Under the pieces are notes generated by a model. The model made no database searches. It was not told where the DNA came from and worked only from the letters and a program-made list of their open reading frames with translations. This document shows, piece after piece, positions 13,798 through 24,488 of a stretch of DNA of 64,000 nucleotides. The position numbers and the translations under genes are program-made. Every line of letters begins with the position of its first letter. Within the stretch, counting starts at the first letter, position 1. This stretch comes from Crocodylus rhombifer (lineage: Eukaryota > Chordata > Crocodylia > Crocodylidae), in assembly GCA_038503035.1 (NCBI GenBank), contig JAVSML010020348.1, positions 1 to 64,000 of the forward strand, read 5' to 3'.

Positions 13798-14030
13798 GGG
13801 TGTGTCTACATGAGATGCTTACTATGCAATAGCCTAATAACATTGCCCAGTAGCATGCTGGGAAAAACCAATGCTAATATGCTAATGCAAAATGCATCAC
13901 TAAAAAACCATGTGCTGGGACTACTGCACAGCAGCATGAGTTACTGCACATAGAATTAGTTTTTGGTTAACCAAGTACTAAACTTAGTACACAGTAACTA
14001 AGGCACATTAATCAATGTGTAGGCACGCCC
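13798..14030. mobile_element. MITE-like TIR element, family A (233 bp)
   Basis: The left end reads GGGTGTGTCTACATGAGATG and the reverse complement of the right end reads GGGCGTGCCTACACATTGAT. The inside is AT-rich and partly self-complementary, with repeated words such as TACTGCACA and TAATGC. A second copy with the same type of ends lies at 60720-60974. No transposase is encoded, so it must be mobilised in trans. No confident target duplication was seen, which leaves the superfamily open. Confidence 0.65.
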
Positions 14031-14367
14031 AACCTGTTTTGCAGAGTGAAAACTGTAACGACAAATCTGGCCCCAAATCCTCAATAATTCAGCTCATTAG
14101 ACTGTTTTACTACAAGTTCTTCTCTAAGCCATGCCACTGATTTCAGTTGCTGAAGCAACACAGTAGAGTTTTAAATCAGCTAAAGGAGATGGTATAAGAC
14201 TCCTTTAGCATTGAAGTTCTCTGAAAATTACTAAATGCTGGAACAGCATGAGAGAATTTTGGAAAGCTAGCACTGTAAGGACTGTAGAACAGCAAGGATA
14301 TCCCACAGCAACTTTTGTGTAGCATCTCCTGACATGTATTAATTGTACCATGTCTGGGACTAAAATT

Positions 14368-14884
14368 CTAGGGCTAAGTACAGACAGTCAAAAGCCTAAG
14401 GTTGAATGGATTCAATCTTCACAGATTAGTCTAACTTGTGTAGATTGAACTGATAAGCAAGTGAACAGACATTCACTTTTGATTCCAGCAAAGCAGCCAC
14501 ATGCCTGCAGTGGCCCAAGTCAGAAGCTGGGGGTTGTTAGAGCAAGTCTCCCTGCTCAAACTGGAGCAGACAGCTTGGGCCAAGGCTAGCCCATTCACTC
14601 TGTGCAGTGGGGATTGCTGGGGAAGTGCAAAGCATCCGGGGATGCTGGGATATGTGACTTAACTTGAATTAACTTGACTCTGGGGTGAATCTGGGACAGA
14701 TGTTCAATAAACTGATTTAACCTAAAACTACATCAGTTAAGTCTGATACTACATTCAGGTTTATCTTAAATTGGTTTTGGCCGTTTTGAAAGCAGTTTAT
14801 GTGCACTGAACTTTTGTTGTATTACATGTTTGAAGCAGTTTCTGATCACTTATACCAGTTTATGTATAATTTCTGTTCCTAGCT
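14368..14884. mobile_element. TIR element, family B (TAGGTACAGA-type ends), about 517 bp
   Basis: The left end CTAGGGCTAAGTACAGACAG and the right end (reverse complement CTAGGAACAGAAATTATAC) are imperfect inverted repeats. The body matches 54585-55873 in order: AGTCAAAAGCCT(A/G)AGG, then GATTGAAC(T/C)(G/A)ATAAGCAAGTGA, then TGCAGTGGCCCA, and near the end CTGATACTACAT, TTTATGTGCACTGAACTT and a TGATCACTTA box. The two copies differ mainly in their GC-rich middle, which is short here and over 0.8 kb in the other. No transposase is present. Confidence 0.65.
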
Positions 14885-14947
14885 AGATGCCTAAGATAGG
14901 AATAATAGGATAGGAATAATAATTATGGCTGTGAATACTCCATAGAT

Positions 14948-15045
14948 CAGGGGACAGTCCACAGGTTGGATCCAGCCCATGAATAAACTAGATTTGGCCC
15001 ACAGCAGCTCAGGGAAAGGCTAGCATGCACCATCAGAAAAGGCAA
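14948..15045. mobile_element. Possible hAT-type end fragment
   Basis: CAGGGGACAGTCCACAGG followed by TTGGATCCAGCCCATG resembles a class of hAT-like elements that begin CAGGGG and then describe a GGATCCGGCCC-type motif. The complementary end at 22235-22274 of another element in this window has the matching GCCAGATCCAGCCTG. Only one end is evident and no target duplication was found. Confidence 0.35.
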
Positions 15046-15632
15046 ACCCAGGGTCCTAATGCTTGCCTTTTTACTATCTCTGTTGGGGAATCCTTGGGGA
15101 TCCCCTCAGTGGGATTTCGGTTTCAAGCATTAGTCTGTGGTGGCAAAAGGCTGCCAGTCACCACCATAGGTTACTGCACAGTTGGCTTCTTAGTCTGTAT
15201 TAGTGTATTACAGTATAACTTAAACATAAAGCATTAGCTCTAAAAGCATTTTCTAATTTGGTAAGTGTTGTATAGATTATAGTCACAAAACTATTTTTAA
15301 AATTAAGGACATAACATTTCAGTTTGTATAAATGAGTGTCAAGAAAATTAATTTAAAACCTCACATTATATAAATTTATATTCAGTTATAAGCTCACATT
15401 TTTTCTTCTATAAAAGCCCATTCATTATCCAGAAAGTATGAAATATGAATACAACATACATGTGTGAATACAAGTAATCATTGTTCTCTTTAGGAAAACT
15501 CTCAATTTCAATTAGTGCCAATATTTGACAGCTTTTTAATATTTTTCATAAGAAATGCTAAATTAAAAGAAAGAATCTTTAAAAGAAGTTAGGGTTCCAA
15601 GTGCATAACAATATGGACATATGTCCATGCAC

Positions 15633-16215
15633 ATAGATTCATAGATTCATAGATGTTAGGGTCAGAAGGGACCTCAACAGATCATCAAGTCCGACCCCTG
15701 CCTCAGCAGGAAAGAGTGCTAGGGTTAGATGACCCCAGCCAGATGCCTGTCCAGCCTTCTCTTAAAGACCCCAAAGGTAGATGAGAGCACCACCTCCTTT
15801 GGAAGCCCATTCAAATTTTGGCCACCCTTAGTGTAAAGAAGTTTCTCTTACCTAAATCTGCTCTCTGTCAGTTTGTGAGAGTTGTTCCTTGTTACCCCAA
15901 GAGGCTCCGTTCACCTGGTGAACAGAGCATCTCCAATCCCTTGCTGTGTCCCCCTAATGAATTTGTAGGCAGCCACAAGATCACCTCTCAGCCTTCTCTT
16001 GTGAAGGCTGAAGAGGTCCAGGTCCTTCAGTCTCTCCTCATAGGGCTTGTCTTGTAAGCCCCTAAGCATATGAGTGGCCCTCCTTTGGACCCTCTCTAAT
16101 CTATCAACATACTTTCTGAAGTGCGGTGCCCAAAACTGGATGCAGGACTCCAACTGCAGTCTGACCAATGCTGCATAGAGGGGAAGTATCACCTCCTTGG
16201 ATCTATTCATCGTGC
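15633..16215 (-). mobile_element. CR1 LINE 3' portion, minus strand
   Basis: The CR1 3' tail is at the left, with three ATTCATAG-type units at 15633-15656 followed by GGACCTCAACAGATCATCAA. Reading leftward on the minus strand the frame gives the C-terminal part of ORF2: VILPLYAALVRLQLESCIQF, then RKYVDRLERVQRRATHMLRG, then DLFSLHKRRLRGDLVAAYKF (about 16190 down to 15930). The fragment is truncated near 16215, downstream of the reverse transcriptase catalytic box, so it is not functional. The adjoining sequence to the right belongs to another repeat. Confidence 0.9.
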
Positions 16216-16431
16216 ATCTGCTAGGCCTGTGAGAGTAGGCAGCTATTCGATCCAGCTTTGGATCTGGCTGCTTTGGATGCCAGGGATCCAATCCAGAGCT
16301 CCAAACTGGGTTTCCATTTTGATCCAGCCAAAGCAGCTCTGAAGCTTTGGAGCTGCCTCGGAGATCTGACCATGGGGTATAATGGGGGATCAATGAAATA
16401 TCTATAACTTTGTTGTTTTTTGTCTGATTTG
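16216..16431. repeat. Lead-in to the 154 bp tandem array
   Basis: The segment has several GGATC/GATCC words (TTTGGATCTGG, GGGATCCAATCC, TTTGATCCAGCC), arranged as small inverted repeats. It abuts the CR1 5' break on one side and runs straight into the tandem array on the other. It is likely the end of the same repeat as the array. Not identified. Confidence 0.4.
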
Positions 16432-17020
16432 GATGAAACTTGCAGGGATGGTAGAATCTACAGAGAGCATGAAGTCTGCCAATATTCAAGAAGATCAGTG
16501 CAGTGGTTTGGGGGAAACTGCATCCCAAATTCCTGAAAGCAAAATTTATGTCACATCTATATGTTACATCACAGGGGGGTGAAAACTGCAACAGTCATGG
16601 CCCCTAGTGAGACTTCAAAGCCAGCCAAGTTTCAAGTTGAAAGGTGTAGGGGTTTGGGGGAAACTGCACCTCAAGCTGCTGACAGGCAAAACTCATGACA
16701 CAAATGACCCTGAGTGTGTTAAGGTGCAGTGGGCTGAAAACTGCAGGGTTGGTAGCCCCTGCTCAGGCCACAAAGCCTGCCAAGTTTCAGGGAGATAAGT
16801 GCAGGGGTCTGGGGGAAACTGCAACTCAAGCTGCGGACAGGCAAAACTCATGACATGGGTGACATTGTGTGTGTTAAGGTGCAGCGGGCTGAAAGCTGCA
16901 GGGATGGTGGCCACTGCTGCAACCACGAAGCCTGCCAGCTGTTGAAGAGATAGGTGCAGGGAGGTTCTGGGGCCCTGCACCCCTAGCTGCTGACAGACAA
17001 AACTCATGACATGGGTGCTT
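16432..17020. repeat. Tandem array, about 3.8 units of about 154 bp
   Basis: Units start with a GAAA-CTGCAGGGATGG-like block at about 16432, 16579, 16733 and 16888, giving unit lengths of 147, 154 and 155 bp and a partial last unit. Each unit has the same order: ACTGCAGGG, CC(A/T)GCCAAGTTTCA or a variant, GGGGGAAACTGCA, GCTGACAGGCAAAACTCATG, and GTGTGTTAAGGTGCAG. The second and third units are the most alike; the first and last are more diverged. Open frames through it carry stops and do not resemble a repeat protein. Confidence 0.8.
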
Positions 17021-17257
17021 GTGCAACTGACTGTCTCTGTCTTGGCGCAGTTGATTGTCTGTATAGATTATTTCCTCTTCTTAGTCTCTGGTTTTGAAGG
17101 CGTTAATTGATACTAATTAACTGGCTACATTAGCTAGCATCTGTATATTGAGCTGGTCCCTGAGTGAATCATGATTGATTGGTAACTGGTAACACAGTAA
17201 CTTAGCAGCCAGAACTGCAGTAGTTCCCCACCAGAGACCCCATGCCTCAAGAATTCC

Positions 17258-17905
17258 AAGTCTAGTTTTCCTCTTGGTGTGGCGGTCTGTAGCAGACCTC
17301 CACTGCCAAGTCCCTTTCCCCACGACCTCCATGTATCCTAACCCACAATGCTTCAAATTTCTCCTCCTCTGATCTCATTTTGATTAGGGTAGACGTATAA
17401 TACTCCTTTACATAGAGCGCTACCACACCCCCTTTCCTCCCTGCTCCGTCCCTTCTGTACAACTTGTAGCCCTCAATGTGCAGTGCCCAGTCCTGGGTAG
17501 GGTCCTACCAGGTTTCTGTTAGCTCCACTAAATCAAAGTTATTATCTGCAAGCAGGAGTGCAAGTTCTTCCTGCTTGTTCCCCATGCTCCTAGCATTGGT
17601 ATAGAGGCACTTGAGCCCTCTGAATGGTGCCCCCCCCCCAGTCTGATGCCCAAAGGGCCCCTTGGTACTTACCTGGGGTATATTGCTGCATGTCTCATAA
17701 TTTGTAGGTTCTAGACTCTCTCCATCTCCTGCCTCCCCATTCTCTACTGTACTTAGTTTAAAGCCCAATGTAGGAGGTCAGCGAACCTGTAAGAAAAGAG
17801 ACTCTTACCTTTTGTGGAGAGATGAAGCCCATTGTGTTCCAGGAAGTCCTTTGCACAGAAGTGTGGATCCTTGTCCAGGAAGCATTATTATTAAAACATA
17901 AGATT
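17258..17905 (-). pseudogene. CR1 5' part: end of ORF1 and start of ORF2 endonuclease
   Basis: Read on the minus strand from right to left. Near 17845-17765 an ORF1-like C-terminus appears, with HNGLHLSTKG then RFADLLHWALN, the esterase-type ending of CR1 ORF1. About 170 bases later the ORF2 apurinic endonuclease domain begins with YTNARSMGNKQEELALLL (17600-17535) and LTETW, then GRKGGVVALYVKEYY and EALWVRIHG, ending at VCYRPPHQEEN (17262). Endonuclease catalysis would need downstream Asp and His residues that are missing. This is the only CR1 5' region in the window, since most copies are 5'-truncated. Frames are broken several times. Confidence 0.8.
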
Positions 17906-18489
17906 TCTTATTTAAAAAAAAATACTGTTAGAAATGAAGGAAATATTGCACGATTCTGTTGTCAGATCTGTACAAAAATTAGTCTTTGATTCTGAATTTA
18001 GTTTACCAGTTTTGTGGCCACCATGGGTTTTTTGTGCATCTGTCCATGTGTGCGAAATCTTGAGTTGGGGAACCCATTTTTTTTTTAAATTTAAAACAAA
18101 GAAATAACTTAAACTATGGAAAAAGAAGTATTTCTCCATAAGGGAAGGAAAAACATTCTTTGCCATAAAACCCACTAACAATGCATATGATTTAGGAAAA
18201 GTTATTAGTCAAGACACAAAAGAAGAATTCTATTCTAAACACAACCAAGTCTTGTAATCTGGCTCCAAAGAAGAAAAATTCATTTTTCCTTGGGATTTTA
18301 GTGCTAGAATGGTCTGCGATTCTGCACGATAGAAAGGAACACTCTGAAAGGAAGAGGTGAGGAAAGTCAATTCAAATGGAATTTTTCTCCAGAGCAAGTG
18401 TTTGGAACCTGATAAGATCATTATAAACTTCTTAATCTGCCAAAACAATAAATGGAAGTCTTCCATTGGAAGACATCATGAGTGCATCC
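17906..18489. other. AT-rich non-coding DNA
   Basis: Nothing recognised. Confidence 0.6.
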
Positions 18490-19566
18490 TGTGACAAAAA
18501 GAACAAACTCCCAAGGCCCAGTCTCAGTATTGCCCTGCCCCTTTTGTCTATGGGCAAACTTCCTGCCTCATTCGCCTACCATGCCTTGTTGTAAATCATT
18601 ACAGATGTTAAATAAGCAGGAGGCTGCCCTTTGAGCACCCTGATGTCCATGGGCACATGCTCTGACCTACACTTGATGTGTCCCATGCCTCGCAGATAAC
18701 ACACTCAGTTTGGTAGATCTCTGGCTTGAGGCCAGGCCAAACTCAGCACATAGTTAGGCCTCTGACATACCACCCAGTTGTGGGCCGCACTCACACCATC
18801 CCTCTCTCACCAGGGCCTCTTTCACACAGCTGAAGGGCCATCAAGCTTGACTCTGCACTCCTAGCCAGCCCTGACGTTGCCTTTTGGATCTCTCCAGCAA
18901 CCCTGATCTGAGCAGTGGCTAGGTGGTTAGCCAAACTCTGGGGTGACTTTGCTTCTAGCTCCTCACTGGGCCACTCCACCCTTCTCTTGGGCTAACTTCT
19001 TCAACTCCCTCTCCGCCAGGTCTCTCAACTATGCCCCCTCACCAGGGCCTCTCAACTACACACCTCACCAGGGCATGGGTTTGAACATTTATGTAGACTC
19101 AGGTGCCTCCTACTTGCTGTGCCTGGCCCACCACACTATCCCCTCACTAGGTCGAACACCCCTGTAGGCTCAGATGCCCCTACTCAGTGTGCCTGGCCCA
19201 CCACTCTCATTAAGAGGCTGGGGTTAAGGTGCCCCTACCCACCTTTCCCTGGGGAGGTAACTGGCCTGGCATTTCTTGGGGACTCCCTCACCACAAGGAG
19301 TCCCACCAGGCCATCCTTCCCTGGCGGGGTCCTGTTTCCAGTCATGCGCAGGACCATGGGGCCTCCTTCCCCATAGCTCCACCCTTATCTCCAAGATGTT
19401 TCAGGAGCAATAGCTCCACTGGATGATGTTACTCCAAGGATGGCTGCTAACAAACTACCTCCTCAGCCCTGAGAGCTCAGCTCTAAAATGTGCACCCTAA
19501 TCAAACATCTGCTGGCTGCCTGCTCCAGCCCTTAAAGTGATGGAGCACTGAAGCTGCTTCGTCACA
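18490..19566. mobile_element. LTR-like block with TGTGAC...GTCACA ends (1077 bp)
   Basis: The block begins TGTGACAAAAAG and ends GCTTCGTCACA, so the termini form a short inverted repeat starting TG and ending CA, as LTRs do. The flanks CATCC (18485-18489) and TACCC (19567-19571) match at only three of five bases, a poor target duplication. Inside is a direct repeat about 72 bp apart: GTAGACTCAGGTGCCTCCTA at 19093 and GTAGGCTCAGATGCCCCTAC at about 19165, each followed by GTGCCTGGCCCACCAC. CTCACCAGGGC also recurs. No primer-binding site or internal region was found. A solo LTR is the best guess; a DNA element is possible. Confidence 0.4.
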
Positions 19567-19659
19567 TACCCCTACTCAAAATATTAGCACCTGACTGACT
19601 GCATCATAGTGCGTGCCTCAGACCACCATATCATCCATATCACCAGAGCTCAGATCAAT

Positions 19660-20880
19660 GCAGACAACTGTTGAATGGATCATTGTTTGATATGTCCCGT
19701 TATGTCCATTTGTATAATCTCAAAACAACAAACAAAAGAAACACCCAAGAAAGAGTTGCTGATAGACCTCCACCTGGAGTCAGCATCCTATATTGGATGA
19801 ATGGGAATCTCTTTAATATCAACCAGTTACATCTGAAATCTAAGATAACCAACACTTCCATTATTGCTCTTCAATAAAATTATGATTGTCTTGTGTATGC
19901 TCACGCAATTGAGCTCCAGGTCATTCCTGACTTCTTCTGTGAAGTGTATGTAATGCTTGCCCTACCTATCAACTTCATACAAAGCAAGGTACTTTCTCAG
20001 TCCACCCAAAAAACAACAGCTGTTCCTCCACACATCATACTTAAAGGGAAATCTTTGGATAATGTTAGTATTTCCCCTACATGGTTAGTCACCTTCCCCA
20101 AAAACTAAACATAGATAGTGCTATTTAATCCCACATAAAATCTGCCAGTGCTGCCTTTGGATTTCTTTTAAATTATGGCTTTGATTAGGACCCAAATCAA
20201 AACTCTGGCCTACCAAGACGTTGTCATCGCTATCCTGTTGTATGTATGTGAAACTTGGATGACATATCAGAAACAACTGAAAGCTTCAAAACATTAACAT
20301 CAGTGATATCTTTGAAAAATTCTCCATGTCATCAATTGGAAGGTCAGAAGAACAAAAGCCAGCCTTTTGGTCCAAGAAAACACCACTAATCTTGACATCC
20401 ATATAGCATGAGCTCCATTGGACAGGGCATGTCATAAGGATCACTGACAACCAGCTCCCAAAGTGGGTGCTATATTGACAACTCACCAATGGTCACTGAT
20501 CTAGATATGGATAATAGAAGAGATTCAAGGGCAACTTGAAAGGCAATCTGAAGAAATGGGGTATTGACATCAATACTTGAGAGACTCAAGCACTGATTGT
20601 CCCCAGTGGTGCTGTGATATGCAACAAAGCATCTCTCATTTCAAGCAAACTTTCCTCATATGGAAGTGGATACATGAGGGAGACAACAGGAAAGAGTTAT
20701 GACCCAACATCACCAGGATGTATTCTTTTCTCATAGAATTATTTGCCATATCTGTAACTAAACAAGCAGATCTTGGATAGTCTCCTTGGTCACCTATGGA
20801 TTCACCAATGACACTCTTATTTACTTGAAAACAGTGATCCTTGTGTTATGTGACTGCCAACCATGATAGCAGTTATATTC
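19660..20880 (+). mobile_element. Non-CR1 LINE relic, second copy
   Basis: The plus-strand frame gives a decayed reverse transcriptase. It starts with a GVSILYWMNGNLFNINQLHL stretch (about 19778-19840), passes degenerate catalytic-region and thumb sequence, reads LLYVCETWMTYQKQLKA near 20232-20280, and later HELHWTGHVIRITDNQLPKW near 20408-20467. This is the same family as 2810-3470, and this copy extends further upstream. Several in-frame stops and indels break it. Probable family members are common across animals, but I cannot name the clade from sequence alone. Confidence 0.65.
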
Positions 20881-21724
20881 ATTGCTTCTATAAGCAGGGA
20901 CAGCTTCACAGACTGCAATACTGTGTCAATCACATAACATGTCCAACCTCCTAAACATCTTCAGTGTGGCTTCATTAGTTGCAGATATCAGCTGTAAATT
21001 TAAGTTCATGAGATATTGTTTATGTATTTACACTACTTTATAATAGCTTATTTACAGTTGCCATCTCATAATCTACAGCATGTATTTCCATGCTCCATTT
21101 AGTTATGAAATATTCTGGAATGGTCTTTTATGAAGATATTATTCAAAAAGTAAATTGCATTGTGAGCTATTAACTTGGCATGGCAATTCAACCATGGATG
21201 AATCCCATTTTCTTTTTTAATGTATGACATCTGCAGAAATACTAAGCACAGGGTTCCTATTTTGGATCTTATGCTGCTACTAAACAAGTCAATAAGTAAT
21301 TCTTTCAGGCATATTACTCTGGAAGCAGAGGTGAAAATATTGATTGGAATGTACATAAATCATTGCAGTAATCATTGCAAATCTATCAACCCCTACAGAT
21401 TTGTAACAGGGGAATCAGAAATGATAGGTGATCTGAACTTAATTAGAGACTGTCTTATTAGTATTTTAATAGGGATCAGCCATCAAAGGTCAACCTGAAA
21501 ACTTATTTTGTATCTGATCACCTAATGTCATTACCATTGATTAAAAGGGAGGTAAATGCTAAGATTGCTGAAAAAGGTATTGATTACAATAATTTCTGAA
21601 AATAAAGCATCAATCATTTGTCAGCTGGAGCCCCCCAATGCATATGGTACACAATTCCTTAATTTTAACCACTGAATGTTTCATGTTGATTTACACTAGC
21701 GTATAAATATATATATTTTAATCC
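20881..21724. other. AT-rich non-coding DNA
   Basis: No gene or repeat end recognised. The last part contains a TATATATAT run at about 21707-21716. Confidence 0.6.
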
Positions 21725-22274
21725 CTGTTGGGATTGGGCTCCAGGCTATCCATGTGCACCAGAGCCAGTGCACAGGGCTACTCTGGTGGGACAATTTATG
21801 CACCCTGTGCCTGGGACCCCCTTTGGTGCATGAAGCACTAGGCAGCTCATTTGACATATGAAGCACAGGCCCTCTCCTGGCCACCTGTGCCCTATGCTCT
21901 GTGAGCCGGAGGGACAGAGTGTGCTGCATGCAGTGCAGGGTGCTGGATAGGCCACGCATTCTGCATGCAACACAGGTGCCAGCATGGGGTATGTGCTGCA
22001 GGCTGCATCCCACTGGATTGATTCTGAGTTCTGGCTCTGGCATTGCCCCATCCAGACTGGACACAGATCTAACATGCAGAGCTGGTTCAGCATGGGTGCC
22101 ATATGCAGTGTGCACCCTGGACCAGCCTACTGTGCTGTCAGCAGCGTTGGGTAGAACCCATTTGCCACATGCGGTGCATGAGGCTGTAGTGTATAGGTTT
22201 GATTCAGAGACCCACAGGCCAGATCATACAGGTCCGCAGGCCAGATCCAGCCTGTGGTGTGTTTGACACCCTTG
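21725..22274. mobile_element. GC-rich element with a hAT-like right end
   Basis: The right end, read as reverse complement, is CAAGGGTGTCAAACACACCA followed by GGCTGGATCTGGCC, the CAGGGGTGTCAAAC type of hAT terminus with one changed base. The core is GC-rich and built from loosely repeated GTGCTGCATGCAGTGCAGG-like words about every 50-80 bases. The left terminus was not found, so the element is truncated or decayed on that side. Long open frames on both strands reflect composition. Confidence 0.45.
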
Positions 22275-23899
22275 TATTAAAGTAATAACAGTGTAACTGG
22301 AGTACAGTTCATCTGCAAAGAGGTCCTACCAACTTTATTGAGCTTTGCTCAGGCCACCTACTTGTTTTATTGTTCAGATCTGGAAAATGTAAGAGATCTG
22401 TGAATATGAAGATAATACAATAAAGAAAACTTTTTTTTTAACAAAAATAGGAATTCAAACTGGTGGATGTTCAAGAAGATCAACAAAGCTTTGAACCCCA
22501 CAAGTATGTCCCTTGGACCATATCAAGCCCCTTGACTAGTCCCTGTACAGATCTTATTGCATGTTTTAGGCCATAGCTGTCTTCTGAAAAATAAATCTTA
22601 AAAGAGATTAATAATTTTAAATTCTATGTTGAACGTAGTCCATCTGTGAAGAGGAAGTTGGATGCATACGGTCAATGAGATTTCACCAAATCCAGAGAGA
22701 AACATAAAAGAATTTGTGATGACACTGACATATTCTGCAAACCCCCTGAGTTGTATGTGCACCTCTAACTAATTTGAGATGGAAATTGGAATCTCTTTTT
22801 TGTACAGTATACCACAGGAAACTACCCCAAGGCATATGCCTGCTACAGAGACCAGTGGATTTTTTTTTTTAAAGAGAGATTTTTCTAAATTTTGTAAGCT
22901 ATTCTCAGGAAGTAGTAATAAAGTAGGTTATAAATTGCTCATAAACTAGATACAAATTTGTTCTATTTTGAAATTTGAAAGGAAAGCAGTATCTCAAATT
23001 GATAAAAACCTTGACAACAATACACTTTTGGTGGCTTCACTAGAATAGTTTGTGTGGTTTTGAAAAAAAAAAAGGAGTTTTACTTTGTATTGTAGTAATA
23101 AAATAGTAGCACTCTTTTCTGGGTGAGAGAGAGACTAGTACAAGTTTTCACATAAGTTTTTATATTTTGCTGAAGGAGTTAATGTTTTCTTTTCAAAAAA
23201 TGTTATATCACATAGGTTGAACTGCACCAGCTGATCTGATTGCCTTCTAGTGCACACCTATATGACCTTTAACTCTTGAGGTATTTTTCTGAAAACAATA
23301 AAATGAAGGATGTGGGTATGAACAGTTACCTGTTATGTTATTCAGAACCTAAACAGAGCCAGAGAACTTCAAGGATTTAACATGACTTCTACCTGACAGA
23401 GCTTTACAGAGATCAAAAGATGGTGGTTAGTGATTTAGAAAATACAACAGCTTAGGTTAAAACCCAGATAGTACATAACTATTGACATACACAAAATTTC
23501 CCTGCCAAAATTTGAAACAGAGGCAAATTATAAATTGATGGGGTTACAGAAAACAGATTGTTAACCTTAAAATTCTGCTATTGATAAATAGAAATCTTCA
23601 GCAGATTTACATATATTACTCTTGACAAAGCAGGACAGCTTGCAAGATGGTCTGTAACTCCAAAATAATTTCTAAGGACTTTCCCATTTTATACCTCCTC
23701 CTGCCTTAGAAGAATGAATTTCAGTGTTCATGAAAGCTGAACATCATATATTAGTTTTCCAGTTAAAACAGATAGTTTTGTCAAAAGATCAACAATAAAT
23801 CTGATTTAGAGTTCCCATGTATTAGCAAGGGGAATTTAGATTTTATAAGCTACTAGTCAGTATGTGTAACAAGTTCTCCTCTATGCCTTCTCTTTACAG
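22275..23899. other. AT-rich non-coding DNA
   Basis: No gene. Homopolymer runs of T or A occur near 22431, 22861 and 23065. Confidence 0.6.
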
Positions 23900-24029
23900 C
23901 AGTGATTCTTAACCAAGAAGCCACACAATGCTTGCTGTTAGGTGTGTAAATATGATTCAGAAGATAAACCTAGAGATTTTGTAGAATCATAGAAAATTAG
24001 ATTTGGAAAGGACATCAGTTGGTCTAGTC

Positions 24030-24488
24030 CAGTGGTCTCCAACCTGTTAAAGTAGGAGATCACCTTTGGCATTTAAAAAGCAACCCAAGATCTACCATGC
24101 ACCACCACCACTGCCCCCTGCCCTCCCCACAACCCAGCAGGTAAGTCTGTGGAGAGAGAAGGGCATGGGGGGGGGAGTGGGGAGGGAGTGTGCAGCTTGA
24201 GGCAGAGGGAGAAAAAAATTATTTGGGGGTGTACCTCCCCAGTAGGTAAGTCCCACCTGGCTGGGGCCTCACTCAACTTACCCCTGCTCCTGACTATGTG
24301 TTACTGTCTTTCACCATGGGGGCTTCAATCTAGCCCCCTCCCCATCCCTTCCACGTAGACTTTCCTCTGGGGCTGGGTCACACACATGCATGCATGTGGG
24401 CACTCAGCCCCCCACCCCAGCCTTGGATCAACTGCAAGAGGCTACAAAATCTATTGGTGGATTGAGATCCACTTGTTGGTGACCACTA
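24030..24488. mobile_element. hAT-type MITE with perfect 8 bp target duplication (459 bp)
   Basis: The termini CAGTGGTCTCCAAC (24030-24043) and reverse complement TAGTGGTCACCAAC (24475-24488) are a 14 bp TIR with two mismatches. They are flanked by identical GTCTAGTC at 24022-24029 and 24489-24496. Removing the element and one flank copy restores a continuous CR1 reading of the form TTGGTCTAGTC-TAACCCCTGC, so this is a clean insertion. The core is GC-rich with a 9-base G run and no transposase frame. The exact duplication suggests that it is much younger than the hAT element at 23900-26332. Confidence 0.9.

Noticed and set aside
15911..16591. 226-codon minus-strand open frame as a host gene
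   Set aside because: Its C-terminal half is CR1 ORF2 and its N-terminal half is read-through from an adjacent repeat.
16432..17020. CRISPR array
   Set aside because: Units are about 154 bp and wholly repeated with no spacer pattern, and the genome is a vertebrate's.
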